A stretch of DNA of 64,000 bases from JAXGXJ01 sp050943595. Lineage in GTDB: Bacteria > Actinomycetota > Thermoleophilia > RBG-16-64-13. Numbering within the stretch: the stretch's first letter is position 1; every line of letters starts with the position of its first letter. Position numbers and translations under genes: made by a program. The DNA lies in contig JBMNPM010000006.1 in NCBI GenBank assembly GCA_050943595.1, forward strand, positions 62,001-126,000. Reading direction: 5' to 3'. Below the pieces are notes generated by a model that saw only the letters and a list, made by a program, of their open reading frames with translations, was not told the DNA's origin and did not search any database. This document shows, one piece after another, positions 54,072 through 63,287 of this stretch.

Positions 54072-54800
54072 CTACCTGTGCACCGACTCCTCCCGGCTTG
54101 TTTCCATGAGACCGTACTTCGTCCTGATGCGATCAAGCAGCCTGCCCCACGGCTTCGCCAACAGGACCAAGAACACTGCAGTCGATACACCATGGGCCAC
54201 GTCGAACCAGATACCCATCGCGTAGACCGTGACAACCGATTGCCAAGTAATCGGTCGAATAAATCCAATCACATACCACAGATTCATCACCCAATCGAAA
54301 GCGAAGCCACATATCAGGCCGAAGAGCGCGAGACTCCAGCGTGCCTTCATGAAGCGACGGTTACGCAGGAGACCGGCCGCTGCTCCGATCATTCCCCAAC
54401 AGAACATCTGCCAGGGCGTCCAGGCCCCCTGGCCGAAGAAGAAGTTGGAGACAAGAGCGCCAACACTACCCGTGATAAAGCCCGCCTCTGGTCCGAAGGC
54501 CAACCCCGTGATGATGACAATTGCAGTTGTAGGCTTGAAGTTAGGGAGTGCGGCAAAGGCCATCCGGCCCACAGCGGCCAGTGCAGCCATCACGGCGATA
54601 GGAACGATCTCGCGGGCCAAAGGCCGTCGTCTTTCAAAACGGAGTGCGAACGGCACCATGCTCAGCAGCATGAAGACGGCACTGAGCAACCCGGGGTTCT
54701 TCTCGCCAGTGAGCGAGGCCCACACCAACAGCCCAGGCAGAGCCACAGCAAGGGCGATGAGCGCTATCTTGGATCTGCGACCAACAGCGATGTCCTGCAC
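54072..54800 (-). CDS. ECF transporter substrate-binding (S) component
   Basis: About 242 residues with six or seven membrane helices. It contains PIAVMAALAAVGRMAFAAL and FKPTTAIVIITGLAFGPEAGFITGSVGALVSNFFFGQGAWTPWQMFCWGMIGAAAG, typical of ECF S components of the CbrT-like/uncharacterised group. The N-terminal AAVGR-type segment contacts EcfT. The start is hard to set: a GTG at 54800 after GGGGAGG is likely, overlapping the ATPase gene by 37 bp. It is last in the riboswitch-2 operon, so corrinoid is the likely substrate. No clear terminator follows. Confidence 0.88.
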   Translation of the reverse strand: MQDIAVGRRSKIALIALAVALPGLLVWASLTGEKNPGLLSAVFMLLSMVPFALRFERRRPLAREIVPIAVMAALAAVGRMAFAALPNFKPTTAIVIITGLAFGPEAGFITGSVGALVSNFFFGQGAWTPWQMFCWGMIGAAAGLLRNRRFMKARWSLALFGLICGFAFDWVMNLWYVIGFIRPITWQSVVTVYAMGIWFDVAHGVSTAVFLVLLAKPWGRLLDRIRTKYGLMETSREESVHR

Positions 54801-56452
54801 GCCTCCCCTACCTCTTTCACCGTGACCGCCCACGGGAATACGTCTCTGGCCATGCGATTGGCCGCCGTGGTGTAGAAGCTGTTGCCCGCAAAGAAAGCCT
54901 GCGGTGGGTTCTCGGCAGCAATCGCTCCATCGAAAAGCAAGGAGCATCGATCAGCGAACAACGCTGCGAATTCCACGTCGTGGGTCGCCATGGTAATACA
55001 GATTCCTTGCCGCTTGAGGCGTTCGAGCAACGTACCCAATGCCTCCTTCGCCTCGGCGTCGAGACCCTTGGTCGGCTCGTCCATCAGAAGGATCTTGGGG
55101 TTCAGCAGAAGCATCATCGCGAGGGCCACCTTCTGCTGCTCTCCTGCCGACAAATCGTATGGGTGACAATCGAGCAACCCCTCAAGACCCAGCTCGGAAG
55201 TCAACTCCTGCACGCGAGCGTGCGCCGATTCAATATCGTCCATGCGTTCTTCAGCCACAACGTGGAGTTCCTTCTTAACCCTATCCCGGCTAAAGAGCGC
55301 ACGAGGGTTCTGCGGCAGCAAAGCGAGGTTCCCTCGATACAACTGAGCTGCGGCCAACCTGCGAATATCCTTTCCCCCAAGCAACACCCGCCCCCGGTAT
55401 GGCGAGTTCAGCCCTGCCAACACCGACAGCAGTGTCGTTTTGCCGGAACCGTTCCCTCCCAGGATGCAATGAATCTCTCCAGAACGAAGAACGACCGACA
55501 GACCGCGAAGTACGTCCGCTCCGCTCCTCTGGTAGCGGAACCACAGATCCTTTGACTCCACCACCACCGGGCCGAAGCCATCACGCACGGTGATCCTCTC
55601 CTGCTGTATAGAGGTGGTATCAGCGGGGATGAGAGAACGGAGCCACAGACGTCCATCCCGAATCGTCAGGGGGCAACAATCGCCTTGAGCCACTTCGCGG
55701 TAGATGCGCAGCGGTGTCGGAAGACCCTTCGCCACAGTGTCCTTTGGATCTTCGGAGAGTGTCGTGCCCACCTCCAGTGGCGTACCTTGTATGCGTATCG
55801 AGCCGGACCCCATGACGGCTACTCGGTCGGCCACGGAAAAGACCTCTTCCAGGCGGTGTTCGGTAAGGATGACGGTGACGCCCAACTCCCAATTGATCCT
55901 CCGCACCATCTCGAGAAATTCTTGAGCAGCGATAGGGTCGAGCTGGGCGGTAGGCTCATCAAGAATCAGCACCTTTGGCTGCGTCACCATCACTGCAGCA
56001 AGGTTGAGCATCTGCTTCTGGCCGCCGGACAACTCCCTGACCGGCCTGCGGAACCAGCCGTCTATGCCGAAGAAGCAGGCCAGTTCGGCGACTCTCTGCC
56101 GTATGGTCGCGTTGGGAAGAGCCAAATTCTCTAAAGCAAAGGCCAATTCGTGCCAGACCATGTCGGTAACGATCTGGGTGCTGGGATTCTGCTGCACAAA
56201 CCCGATGCGCATGGACTGCCGGGCATCGATTTGGTCCAGCGACACACCATCGTAGAGAACGACGCCGCTTCGCCGTCCATGGGGCCATAGCTCCCGTTTG
56301 AAGTGTCGTAGTAGAGTGCTTTTACCACAGCCTGTTGGACCGCACAGAACGAGGAACTCATTCTCCGGGATGTGGAGGCATATGTCGCGCAACGCCGGCG
56401 GGTCGCCCGGCGGATATGCGAAGGTCAGATGGTTGATCTCAATCTGCGCCAT
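54764..56452 (-). CDS. ECF transporter ATPases A and A' fused in one chain
   Basis: 562 residues with two ABC domains. Domain 1 (4-245): Walker A CGPTGCGKSTLL, signature ELSGGQKQMLNLAAV, Walker B VLILDEPTAQLDP, H-loop TEHRLEEVF. Domain 2 (about 310-540): Walker A LGGNGSGKTTLL, signature DLSAGEQQKVALAMM, Walker B ILLMDEPTKGLDA, H-loop TMATHDVEFAALF. Most ECF systems encode A and A' separately; the fusion fits a dedicated transporter. The ATG at 56452 overlaps the ecfT end by 28 bp; a longer frame to 56644 is shadow sequence. Confidence 0.93.
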   Translation of the reverse strand: MAQIEINHLTFAYPPGDPPALRDICLHIPENEFLVLCGPTGCGKSTLLRHFKRELWPHGRRSGVVLYDGVSLDQIDARQSMRIGFVQQNPSTQIVTDMVWHELAFALENLALPNATIRQRVAELACFFGIDGWFRRPVRELSGGQKQMLNLAAVMVTQPKVLILDEPTAQLDPIAAQEFLEMVRRINWELGVTVILTEHRLEEVFSVADRVAVMGSGSIRIQGTPLEVGTTLSEDPKDTVAKGLPTPLRIYREVAQGDCCPLTIRDGRLWLRSLIPADTTSIQQERITVRDGFGPVVVESKDLWFRYQRSGADVLRGLSVVLRSGEIHCILGGNGSGKTTLLSVLAGLNSPYRGRVLLGGKDIRRLAAAQLYRGNLALLPQNPRALFSRDRVKKELHVVAEERMDDIESAHARVQELTSELGLEGLLDCHPYDLSAGEQQKVALAMMLLLNPKILLMDEPTKGLDAEAKEALGTLLERLKRQGICITMATHDVEFAALFADRCSLLFDGAIAAENPPQAFFAGNSFYTTAANRMARDVFPWAVTVKEVGEACRTSLLVADPR

Positions 56453-57309
56453 ATCACGTTCTCTCTCCACTCCAGCAAGGTCGGCATGAACAGTAGGAGG
56501 GCATAGACGACATAACCTGCGAGGGAGAGCGTGTCGGTGTCGATAGGTCGAATCACGGGATAGAAGTAAAGGGTCGCATGCCCGCCGAAGTAGAGGACCC
56601 ACGATATCACCGACAGTAGAGACAGGAAGCCCAGCATCACCCAATCGCGCCTATCCATGCGGAAGAGGGTAAAGCTGGTGCGGCGTCGGTAAATCCCATA
56701 ACCACGGGCCTTCATAGAGTCCGCCGTCCCGACGGCATCCTCCATGGTCCAGTTGAGAAGCACCGACACCATGCGCAACGCCGAGCGGAGACGGTTCGCC
56801 CAACCGGCCGTTCGGCCCGCGCCCATCATCCTCTGCGTCTGTCGGATAATCTCCAGCCGGCCCCGCATCTCAGGCACCATGCGTACGGCCATGGAGGTCA
56901 CCAGCGCAGCAGACGGTGTGATCCGCCCAAAGAGATAGAGGAACTTGTCCGACGAGATTATCGCGCCATAGCAGGCAAACCAGAGTATGACGGCTGCGAA
57001 CATAGCTCCCGAGCACAGTCCATACGCCATCGCCTCCAGAGTGAACCCGTGCCCGAAGACGTGGAAGAGGACCGTGTCTCCTCGGTGGTTGAAGACCGGA
57101 TTGAGAAGGACGATAAGCACACAGACAGGCAGCATGAACCGCACCGTGTTCTTGAGGCTACTTCCCCTGATATGAAGTGCGAACACAACCGCCGCAACAA
57201 GGGAGACGGCGGCATATACGGGGTGCATGCACGCTATGCTGAGAGCCAAAGCCATGCAAAAGAACGCAAACGAAACCACCGGATGTAGCGAGTAGAAGGC
57301 GGTGTTCAT
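56425..57309 (-). CDS. ECF transporter transmembrane (T) component
   Basis: About 294 residues with five or six membrane helices. The coupling-helix Ala-Arg-Gly motif is seen in DSMKARGYGIYRRRTSF, and the earlier ITPSAALVTSMAVRMVPEMRGRLEIIRQTQRMMG carries the second coupling helix. It joins the S component to the ATPases. The ATG at 57309, preceded by GGAG, follows the DUF4430 gene by 16 bp. Confidence 0.92.
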   Translation of the reverse strand: MNTAFYSLHPVVSFAFFCMALALSIACMHPVYAAVSLVAAVVFALHIRGSSLKNTVRFMLPVCVLIVLLNPVFNHRGDTVLFHVFGHGFTLEAMAYGLCSGAMFAAVILWFACYGAIISSDKFLYLFGRITPSAALVTSMAVRMVPEMRGRLEIIRQTQRMMGAGRTAGWANRLRSALRMVSVLLNWTMEDAVGTADSMKARGYGIYRRRTSFTLFRMDRRDWVMLGFLSLLSVISWVLYFGGHATLYFYPVIRPIDTDTLSLAGYVVYALLLFMPTLLEWRENVIWRRLRSTI

Positions 57310-57325
57310 GCGCCCGGCTCCATCC

Positions 57326-58042
57326 TCAACGCCCCGTCCAATCCACTCCCAGATCCCTTCCGAGATCACAGGTGTAGTTCCATTCGATGGCATCCCCCTG
57401 CCGCACCTGGTACTGACCGCACCCGTAGTGGGGATACCAACCGTTCACGCAGTACATCCAGCCGCTGTCTGGGCCTCCGTCGAACTCGTATAGATTATGG
57501 ATGCCTTTGACATACTGCATACCTAGTAGACCGCTGAATTCCAGCTGGATATGCCGCGCCTGCAACTCACGCTTGAGAACGTCAAAGACCGACTCCCCCT
57601 GACGGAACCTCACCGTGACAGGATCGAGGATCACCCCTCGTGCCGGAACGATGTGCTGCCAGCGCTCTTGGGCGGCCATGCCTTTGGCCGCGGCGACATG
57701 ACACGACACCGCCAGGGTGCACTCTCCCTCAGGTGCATCTGCGGCCACCTCTCTTGGGGGTACAGCCTGGGGCCGGTTTTTCCCGTACTCAGCTCCCCAT
57801 CCGTGAGAGCCGGTATCCACGGGACCGACCCCTTGAAGACCAAGGCCGGACTGACCCTGCGAGGCACTGACGGCCGTCTCTGTTTCGTTGGGTTTCTCAA
57901 TGCTGCGCCCCGCGAGGGTCAAGCCTATCCAAGCTGCCGTCACGGCTACGATGAGGATGATCAGTGCGAGAGGAATACTCAGTCTTCGTCTGGGCCCACC
58001 ACGCACCACGTCACCCACCGCCTTTCGAGCCCGCGAAGTCAT
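57326..58042 (-). CDS. Membrane-anchored DUF4430 (transcobalamin beta-like) protein
   Basis: 238 residues. One N-terminal helix (LSIPLALIILIVAVTAAWIGLTL) anchors it. A Gly/Ser/Pro linker follows, and a C-terminal DUF4430 domain (about 140-235): VRFRQGESVFDVLKREL, then GIHNLYEFDGGPDSGWMYCVNGWYPHYGCGQYQVRQGDAIEWNYTC. This domain is related to the C-terminal beta domain of transcobalamin and intrinsic factor. Placed directly before ecfT, it could pass corrinoid to the importer. It overlaps the preceding alpha-toroid gene by 32 bp. Confidence 0.88.
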   Translation of the reverse strand: MTSRARKAVGDVVRGGPRRRLSIPLALIILIVAVTAAWIGLTLAGRSIEKPNETETAVSASQGQSGLGLQGVGPVDTGSHGWGAEYGKNRPQAVPPREVAADAPEGECTLAVSCHVAAAKGMAAQERWQHIVPARGVILDPVTVRFRQGESVFDVLKRELQARHIQLEFSGLLGMQYVKGIHNLYEFDGGPDSGWMYCVNGWYPHYGCGQYQVRQGDAIEWNYTCDLGRDLGVDWTGR

Positions 58043-59093
58043 AGAGGGTCGCCCTACCGTCCTTCAAACGCAACCAAGCCACTAAGGCCAGCATGGCCTG
58101 TTCGGAAGCCACCTTGTCGCTTCCACCGCCAAGGATGTGAGAGAAGCCACCATTCGGCTCCTGATGAGCAAGCAGGAACGAGAGAGGGCTCGCTCCGTCC
58201 CTGCCGAAACCAGCGTCCGAGGTTGCATCCAGGCCCACGCACGACAGAGCGATGATCACTTGTGCCGCCGACTCGCTATTGACGCTCCCCCGCGAAGCGT
58301 ACCCGCCGTCCTCCCGTCGCACCTGGGAGAGCCACGCCAATGAGCGGTCCAGGGCATAGTTGATCTCGGGGTCGTCCGCATATCGCCAGAGGGCCTGGAC
58401 CGCCATAGCCGTTATGTCGGTATCGCCCGCACCCTCGCCGGTGAGGCTGAAGCTTCCATCGGGATGCTGGTGATCCAGCACGAGTCGAAGCATCCTCTCC
58501 CGTGTCCACGTAGCCCCCTCGGGCACTGGATATCCTTTGCAGTCCAACGCAATCAGTCCGAAGATCGGACTGTTGGCGCCCTGCGTGTCGAAACGGGAGT
58601 GATTGCATAAAGCTGCGATCAGATCATGGCTGCCTACGTTCCGGGCGTCCCCTCCTGCGGCTGATATCGCCAACGCGAGCCTTTCCAAGTCAGTAGCCTT
58701 GCGAAAGCCGTCTGTACCCTGCCAGGACTCACGCACGTACTTCTCAGTGAGCGACAGATAGTCAGGGAAACTTCTACCGTCATAGCGCACAAGACCGATC
58801 TCAGCCCAGTCATAGAGATTGTCCATGACCGGGACGAAGTCGTCCGCAGTCACCTTCGCATGAGTGACGTGCTCCTGAAGCCAAGCGGCGACTCTCTCAG
58901 CCGCCTGTGTGACAACTTGTTGCTGCCGGCCGGTGTCGTGCTCCTGCCCGCAGCCGCCGATGGTGACCGCCAGCAGCGCAACGACGACCGCAATCGCGAT
59001 CGCCAGGCCGACCAGACGCGCAACCGTCGAACGCGCAACCGTCAAACCAAGGAGGGCCCGGCTCTTCACCCGGGCCCTGCTCCTCGCTCTCAT
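58011..59093 (-). CDS. Alpha/alpha-toroid (transcobalamin alpha-like) lipoprotein
   Basis: 360 residues. A basic N terminus and hydrophobic helix end at a plausible lipobox (TIGGC). The rest is an alpha/alpha toroid of prenyltransferase/transcobalamin alpha-domain type with repeats such as HPDGSFSLTGEGAGDTDITAMAVQAL, REDGGYASRGSVNSESAAQVIIAL and EPNGGFSHILGGGSDKVASEQAMLAL. Terpene cyclase DxDD and prenyltransferase zinc sites are not evident, which favours ligand binding over catalysis. It pairs with the next DUF4430 gene. Confidence 0.85.
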   Translation of the reverse strand: MRARSRARVKSRALLGLTVARSTVARLVGLAIAIAVVVALLAVTIGGCGQEHDTGRQQQVVTQAAERVAAWLQEHVTHAKVTADDFVPVMDNLYDWAEIGLVRYDGRSFPDYLSLTEKYVRESWQGTDGFRKATDLERLALAISAAGGDARNVGSHDLIAALCNHSRFDTQGANSPIFGLIALDCKGYPVPEGATWTRERMLRLVLDHQHPDGSFSLTGEGAGDTDITAMAVQALWRYADDPEINYALDRSLAWLSQVRREDGGYASRGSVNSESAAQVIIALSCVGLDATSDAGFGRDGASPLSFLLAHQEPNGGFSHILGGGSDKVASEQAMLALVAWLRLKDGRATLYDFAGSKGGG

Positions 59094-59158
59094 CAGAGGC
59101 TACGGCCGATCCAAGTGTCACTGCGGCCTTCGGCTGCGTCTTCGCCCAACTGCCTCTG

Positions 59159-60031
59159 TCATAGATCATCACCCCGGCTGCAGGTATAGTGCCACTCGAC
59201 CGCATCGCCGTCTTTGAGCACGTAGGCACCGCAGCTGCAGTTGGGATACTGGCCATTGACGTTGTACATCCAGCCACTGGCGGGGCCGCCGTCAAACTCC
59301 GCGAGGCCATTTATGCGTGCAACGTAGGCGGAGCCGCTCGACCCATCAAACGTCATCGGGATACCTTTACTACCGAGCAACCTCTTGAGCACAACGAACA
59401 CCGTCTCGCCGTTCTTGAACTTGACCGTTTGTCTGCCGAGGATGGTCCTGTTGGAGACCAGCCCAGCCTTGACCGCGTTGTTGCAGTCGATCGAGAAGGT
59501 GCATGACAGCGGAAACGGGTCTTTCGGGGCAGGCGCAGTCGTGGAGGTCGTAGCCGGCGATTGTGTGACCGGCGATTGTGTAGCCGACACACTGGGCCTG
59601 GACGGCTGAGCCGTTGCCACCCTCGCTGTTACTGTCGTTGCAGAACTCGCCGCCGCTGTCGTTATGGAGTTCGCCGTCGCTGTCATCGTCGACGAGGTCG
59701 TGTCGGGCTCCAAGGAGAGCGTTGTCGACGTATGCCCCAGAGAAGTGGAGGTGCTTGAGCCGTGCGCGGCTGCAATTGAAGTGGTGACCGATGTGGCAGT
59801 GGAATGCGCCTTCAGCGCGCCCAACTGTTCTGCAGGGACGCTTTGGCCTACGCCCGACGCTATGGAGGAGGCAGCCACCTCCGTCCCCCCTGAGGTTGCG
59901 CAGCCAACCGTCAGAAGCATCAACAGTGGCAACAGCCACAAGCAACACATCTGCAGGATACGCCGAAAGATAGAACTCTTCCGGGCCGTCCTGAGATTCG
60001 TAGGAGATGTCGTCATTTCGATTCGGCTCAT
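59159..60031 (-). CDS. DUF4430 lipoprotein with long Ser/Thr linker
   Basis: 290 residues. Signal peptide with lipobox LTVGC, then about 120 residues dominated by Ser, Thr and Ala (a likely wall-spanning linker, with near repeats SPVTQSPATTSTT). A C-terminal DUF4430 domain follows (from about 185): TVKFKNGETVFVVLKRLL, ARINGLAEFDGGPASGWMYNVNGQYPNCSCGAYVLKDGDAVEWHYTC. The domain closely parallels the one at 57326-58042. It overlaps the upstream alpha-toroid/SLH gene by 4 bp (ATGA), indicating a coupled alpha-beta pair. Confidence 0.88.
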   Translation of the reverse strand: MSRIEMTTSPTNLRTARKSSIFRRILQMCCLWLLPLLMLLTVGCATSGGTEVAASSIASGVGQSVPAEQLGALKAHSTATSVTTSIAAAHGSSTSTSLGHTSTTLSLEPDTTSSTMTATANSITTAAASSATTVTARVATAQPSRPSVSATQSPVTQSPATTSTTAPAPKDPFPLSCTFSIDCNNAVKAGLVSNRTILGRQTVKFKNGETVFVVLKRLLGSKGIPMTFDGSSGSAYVARINGLAEFDGGPASGWMYNVNGQYPNCSCGAYVLKDGDAVEWHYTCSRGDDL

Positions 60032-61650
60032 TTCTCAAGCACGTTGTACAGCATCTTGGCAAACTGCCCGCGAGTAGCCCAGCCCCAAGGATCGAATCTA
60101 TCTGCGCTCTTGCCGTTGATGATTCCGTTGTAGACGCCGGTGGCAACAACATCACGATCGGCGGGATCGACATCCGCAAAGCCGACATCATAGCCGGCAG
60201 GAGGAGTAGTCAAGCGATCACCGGCACCACGGACCAGCATGCGTAAGAGCTGGATACGAGTAACATCTGCGTAGGGCCGGAACGTCTTGTCGGGGAATCC
60301 GTGGATGAGTCCGTTCATCGCCGCCTCCTGCACAAAATCGAAGGGGTAGGGGACTCCGGAGGATGGCAACACGTCGTTGAACGCAGGATGGTCGGCACCT
60401 GTTATCGCCTCGTCGTGAAAACCGAAGGCCATCACCAGCATCTTGGCCACCTGGGCGCGGAGAATGTGATTGCCCGGACGGTACTCCTTGCCCTGTGGTG
60501 TGTCGTATCCACCGATGATGCCCAACTCTGCAAGCGCTCCGATGGCCACATGGTAAAGATTTGAGGAGGGCACGTCAATGAAGGTAACGGGGGCAGTCAC
60601 CGGGATGTGAGTAATCGGCACGTCGCTCATGTCGTAGAAGTTGGTCTGCCCATTGACCATCCTGAGGTAGGCGGCAAGTGCGCAGTAACCCTGCTCAGTC
60701 GCAAACTGGTCGAGCTGGCCACCCACCGTGTGCCTGAATCCGCCACCATCGAGGCTGTATTTGGACAAGGCTGAGAACAAAGTGACATCGTTCTTCACGA
60801 AACGCGGATCTGCCGGCGGATCTATTCCCAGAGTGCAAAGGGCCATGATGACCTGCGCGATGCTTTCGAGGTTGGCAACGCCGAAACACTTGTAACCACC
60901 ATCTGCCTGCTGCAGGCCGGAAAGCACGAAAAGAGCTCTGTTCACGGCGGCGCGCACATCTGGATTGGCCTCCCGATAGGTGGCCAGAGCCTGAACAACC
61001 ATGGCCGTGGTGTCGGGATCGGGCTCGCTGCCTGTCAAGACCCAACCGCCCCCCGCCAATTCTCTGTCCAGAATAAACGAGATCAGGTCGTCACGGGTTG
61101 TCAGCCTACTCACGCCCCCGATGTTGGGTATGGCGTAGTCGTGAGTATCCAACGCGATGAGCGCGAAGGCGGCACCAGTGACGTCTTGCTGAGTCACCTT
61201 GTTGTAGTCGGCCAAGTAACTCAGCAGGTTGTAGCCACCAACGTTGGTGGCGTCGATACCGAGGGCCCCCAGGGCAATGATGGCCCGGGAGTATTCGGTG
61301 TATTTGCTCGTAGAGAGCACACCGTCGTTTGCACTCAAGACTGCGACCAGATTGTCGCGGTAGGTTGCATATCTGTCGGTTGCGTCATACTCACTTCGAG
61401 CCAAACCCAGGATGGCCCATTCGCCTCCTGCGGACCCAAGGGTCGGATTGATTACGTTAGAGTAGATCCAATCGCCTGTGGCGCTGTGCATGGCCACTGC
61501 GTCAGTGTCGACCGTCGCTGTGGCGTGGATATTCGGTCTAGCGGCTACCTGCTCGAGAGATGCTGTCGCCGCAGACGCTGCCGCCGTCGGCAGGACGCCC
61601 AGAAGCAGAGCTACTGCCGCCAACACCAGAAGTAGTCTCTTCATCCGCAT
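60028..61650 (-). CDS. Alpha/alpha-toroid protein anchored by three SLH domains
   Basis: 540 residues from the ATG at 61650, which follows AAAGGAG. Signal peptide (LLLVLAAVALLLG to TAAASA). An alpha/alpha toroid fills about 35-350: GGEWAILGLARSEYD, YTEYSRAIIALGALGIDATNVGG, PDPDTTAMVVQALATY, QADGGYKCFGVANLESIAQVIMALCTLGI and DGGGFRHTVGGQLDQFATEQGYCALAAYLRM. Three SLH repeats follow (FIDVPSSNLYHVAIGALAELGII, FNDVLPSSGVPYPFDFVQEA, FADVDPADRDVVATGVYNG). It looks like a transcobalamin alpha-domain tethered to the cell wall. Confidence 0.88.
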   Translation of the reverse strand: MRMKRLLLVLAAVALLLGVLPTAAASAATASLEQVAARPNIHATATVDTDAVAMHSATGDWIYSNVINPTLGSAGGEWAILGLARSEYDATDRYATYRDNLVAVLSANDGVLSTSKYTEYSRAIIALGALGIDATNVGGYNLLSYLADYNKVTQQDVTGAAFALIALDTHDYAIPNIGGVSRLTTRDDLISFILDRELAGGGWVLTGSEPDPDTTAMVVQALATYREANPDVRAAVNRALFVLSGLQQADGGYKCFGVANLESIAQVIMALCTLGIDPPADPRFVKNDVTLFSALSKYSLDGGGFRHTVGGQLDQFATEQGYCALAAYLRMVNGQTNFYDMSDVPITHIPVTAPVTFIDVPSSNLYHVAIGALAELGIIGGYDTPQGKEYRPGNHILRAQVAKMLVMAFGFHDEAITGADHPAFNDVLPSSGVPYPFDFVQEAAMNGLIHGFPDKTFRPYADVTRIQLLRMLVRGAGDRLTTPPAGYDVGFADVDPADRDVVATGVYNGIINGKSADRFDPWGWATRGQFAKMLYNVLEK

Positions 61651-61669
61651 CGCTTTTCTCCTTTGGTCC

Positions 61670-61719
61670 GCCTGTCGTAAGCAGGTGGCGGTTTGTTTGC
61701 AGCTTTCCGCCCTCGACAG
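61670..61719 (-). promoter_or_regulatory. Structured leader before the alpha-toroid/SLH gene
   Basis: On the minus strand CCTGTCG and CGACAGG (61719-61713 and 61676-61670) enclose GGCGG...CCGCC with loop AAAGCTGCAAACAAA, and the ribosome site follows within 20 nt. It could be a translational control element. It does not match a riboswitch I know. Confidence 0.4.
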
Positions 61720-61775
61720 GGCACTCGGCGGGTATCCCATCGTTGCGAGATCCCCGGACCCGCCGGAACGCAGGA

Positions 61776-61823
61776 GTCGAGGGTCGTCGTCAGATTTTCC
61801 TGTGTCCACGAGCGACCCTCGAC
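61776..61823. other. 11-bp inverted repeat in the 217-bp intergenic gap
   Basis: GTCGAGGGTCG (61776-61786) and CGACCCTCGAC (61813-61823) can form a hairpin with a 26-nt loop, 44 bp after the upstream gene's stop. No U-tract follows, so it may be a processing site or partial terminator within the operon. Confidence 0.45.
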
Positions 61824-61866
61824 CCCATCAATCCTAGTGTGCGTTTTCTAGCAACCTGCTAGTGCA

Positions 61867-63237
61867 TCATTCACCGAGGAGTGTGAGCATGTTGTCCAAA
61901 ATCTGCGCGGTCTCGCCTCGAGACATGGGCCCCCAAGGATCCGCAGCCGTCGTGGTGAGCGACAGGCCGTCCAGAAGACCGTTGAACTCAGCGAGCCTCG
62001 CGTTTTCCTCATGAACGGTCGAGAAATCACCCCAGGTCCCTGTGTAGTCCGCAGAGGGCTGGGCGAGAACGCCGGGATGCATGCTCTGGAGGGCGCGCAC
62101 CACCATTGTCGCTACCTGCGCTCGGGTTACATCTTGCCAGGGTCCGAACGTGGTTGCAGTAAGACCCTTGATGATGCTGGCCTTGTGGGCCGCAGCCACG
62201 TAGTCATGCGGATAGAGGTTGTCGGAGACTTGAGCTCCGAGATCAGCGAAGGGGCTCGTCGAACCCTCATGAACATCGAGCTCCAGTGCAATCGTAATCA
62301 TCTTGGCAAACTGAGCACGATACAGGTTGTTCTGCGAACGGTATTCGATCTGTGTGGGTGAGATGGGATACCCCTCCACGATGCCGGTACCGGCAATCTT
62401 GTGGATCGCCGCGAAGTACGGGCTGTCGGGAGCGGCGTCGCTGAATGGCACCGTGAATGTCGTGGCCTGAGTGGAGGGTACATAGAAGAAGGTGTCGTCA
62501 AAGGCCTTCTCCGCCCAAATCGAGCGCGTGCCCGGGGCGGCCCCTGTCACTGTGATCTGCCCCGCATCGTCAGAGGTCTGTGTGGCACCGTCAACATGGA
62601 CGGTTGCATCGGCGATCGAGGCGAATTGGTCCGGGGTTTGGACAACAGTGGTGGCAGGGTCGAGGCCAAAACGAGCAATGTCGGCTTGGCTGTTTACTAA
62701 GCCCAGATCGTCACCGACGATGGTGAACGTGGCGCTCTGGCCGAGCGGGATGGTCGTGGGCCCGTTGACGACGAGAGCCATGTCGCTTTGAGGAGCTGTG
62801 CTGGGCGCGTTTATCCAGAGATACTCGTCACCATCTTGCGCCGCAACACTGCCTGCCCCTACCGGCGGCATGAACCCATTGACGGCTATGAGCCACCAGT
62901 TGGTGAATGTCTCAGGATCCCCGTAGCCGGCAATCTTGTTCACGAAGGGACCGTAGGTGGAATCAGCCACCTCGATTGAGAAGCCACGGGTGACGCCCGT
63001 CAGGTGCAGCGCCGCCAGTGGATTGGCGAACGTGCTCTGAAACGAACCGCCCCCAATCAGAGGCACCGATACATCATCAGGCACTTGGCTTGACACGTAG
63101 GGGCAGACCTCTTCACCGATGGCCTGGACACGTGTCTGGCAGGTAGTGGCGAACGCGCTCGGAGCAATCAGCATCACGAGCAGTAGAGCGCCAACCAGGA
63201 CCAGCGCAAGTTTGTAGGAACGACCTCGTTTGCTCAT
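61867..63237 (-). CDS. DUF4430-like protein anchored by three SLH domains
   Basis: 456 residues and first gene after riboswitch 2. Signal peptide ends near PSAFA. Residues 45-145 resemble DUF4430: GFSIEVADSTYGPFVNKIAG, then NWWLIAVNGFMPPVGAGSVAAQDGDEYLWINAP. An Ig-like, strand-rich region follows (about 150-270: ALVVNGPTTIPLGQSATFTIVGDDLG). Three SLH repeats end the protein (FSDAAPDSPYFAAIHKIAGTGIV, FADLGAQVSDNLYPHDYVAAAHKASII, WGDFSTVHEENARLAEFNGLL). It is probably the outermost corrinoid-handling partner. The start ATG follows GGGAGG. Confidence 0.85.
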   Translation of the reverse strand: MSKRGRSYKLALVLVGALLLVMLIAPSAFATTCQTRVQAIGEEVCPYVSSQVPDDVSVPLIGGGSFQSTFANPLAALHLTGVTRGFSIEVADSTYGPFVNKIAGYGDPETFTNWWLIAVNGFMPPVGAGSVAAQDGDEYLWINAPSTAPQSDMALVVNGPTTIPLGQSATFTIVGDDLGLVNSQADIARFGLDPATTVVQTPDQFASIADATVHVDGATQTSDDAGQITVTGAAPGTRSIWAEKAFDDTFFYVPSTQATTFTVPFSDAAPDSPYFAAIHKIAGTGIVEGYPISPTQIEYRSQNNLYRAQFAKMITIALELDVHEGSTSPFADLGAQVSDNLYPHDYVAAAHKASIIKGLTATTFGPWQDVTRAQVATMVVRALQSMHPGVLAQPSADYTGTWGDFSTVHEENARLAEFNGLLDGLSLTTTAADPWGPMSRGETAQILDNMLTLLGE

Positions 63238-63287
63238 TTACAGCCTCCCTCGCTGTTGTGGCGCGGTAGCTGCTGAAGCAAACAGGC

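Noticed and set aside
58011..61650. Terpene cyclase or prenyltransferase activity for the toroid proteins
   Set aside because: The fold repeats match, but DxDD or zinc-site motifs are not seen, and the riboswitch and DUF4430 partners point to corrinoid binding.
61651..61866. Cyclic-di-GMP or third cobalamin riboswitch before the alpha-toroid/SLH gene
   Set aside because: Some words look similar (GCAAAC) but the required order of conserved segments and the B12 box are absent.
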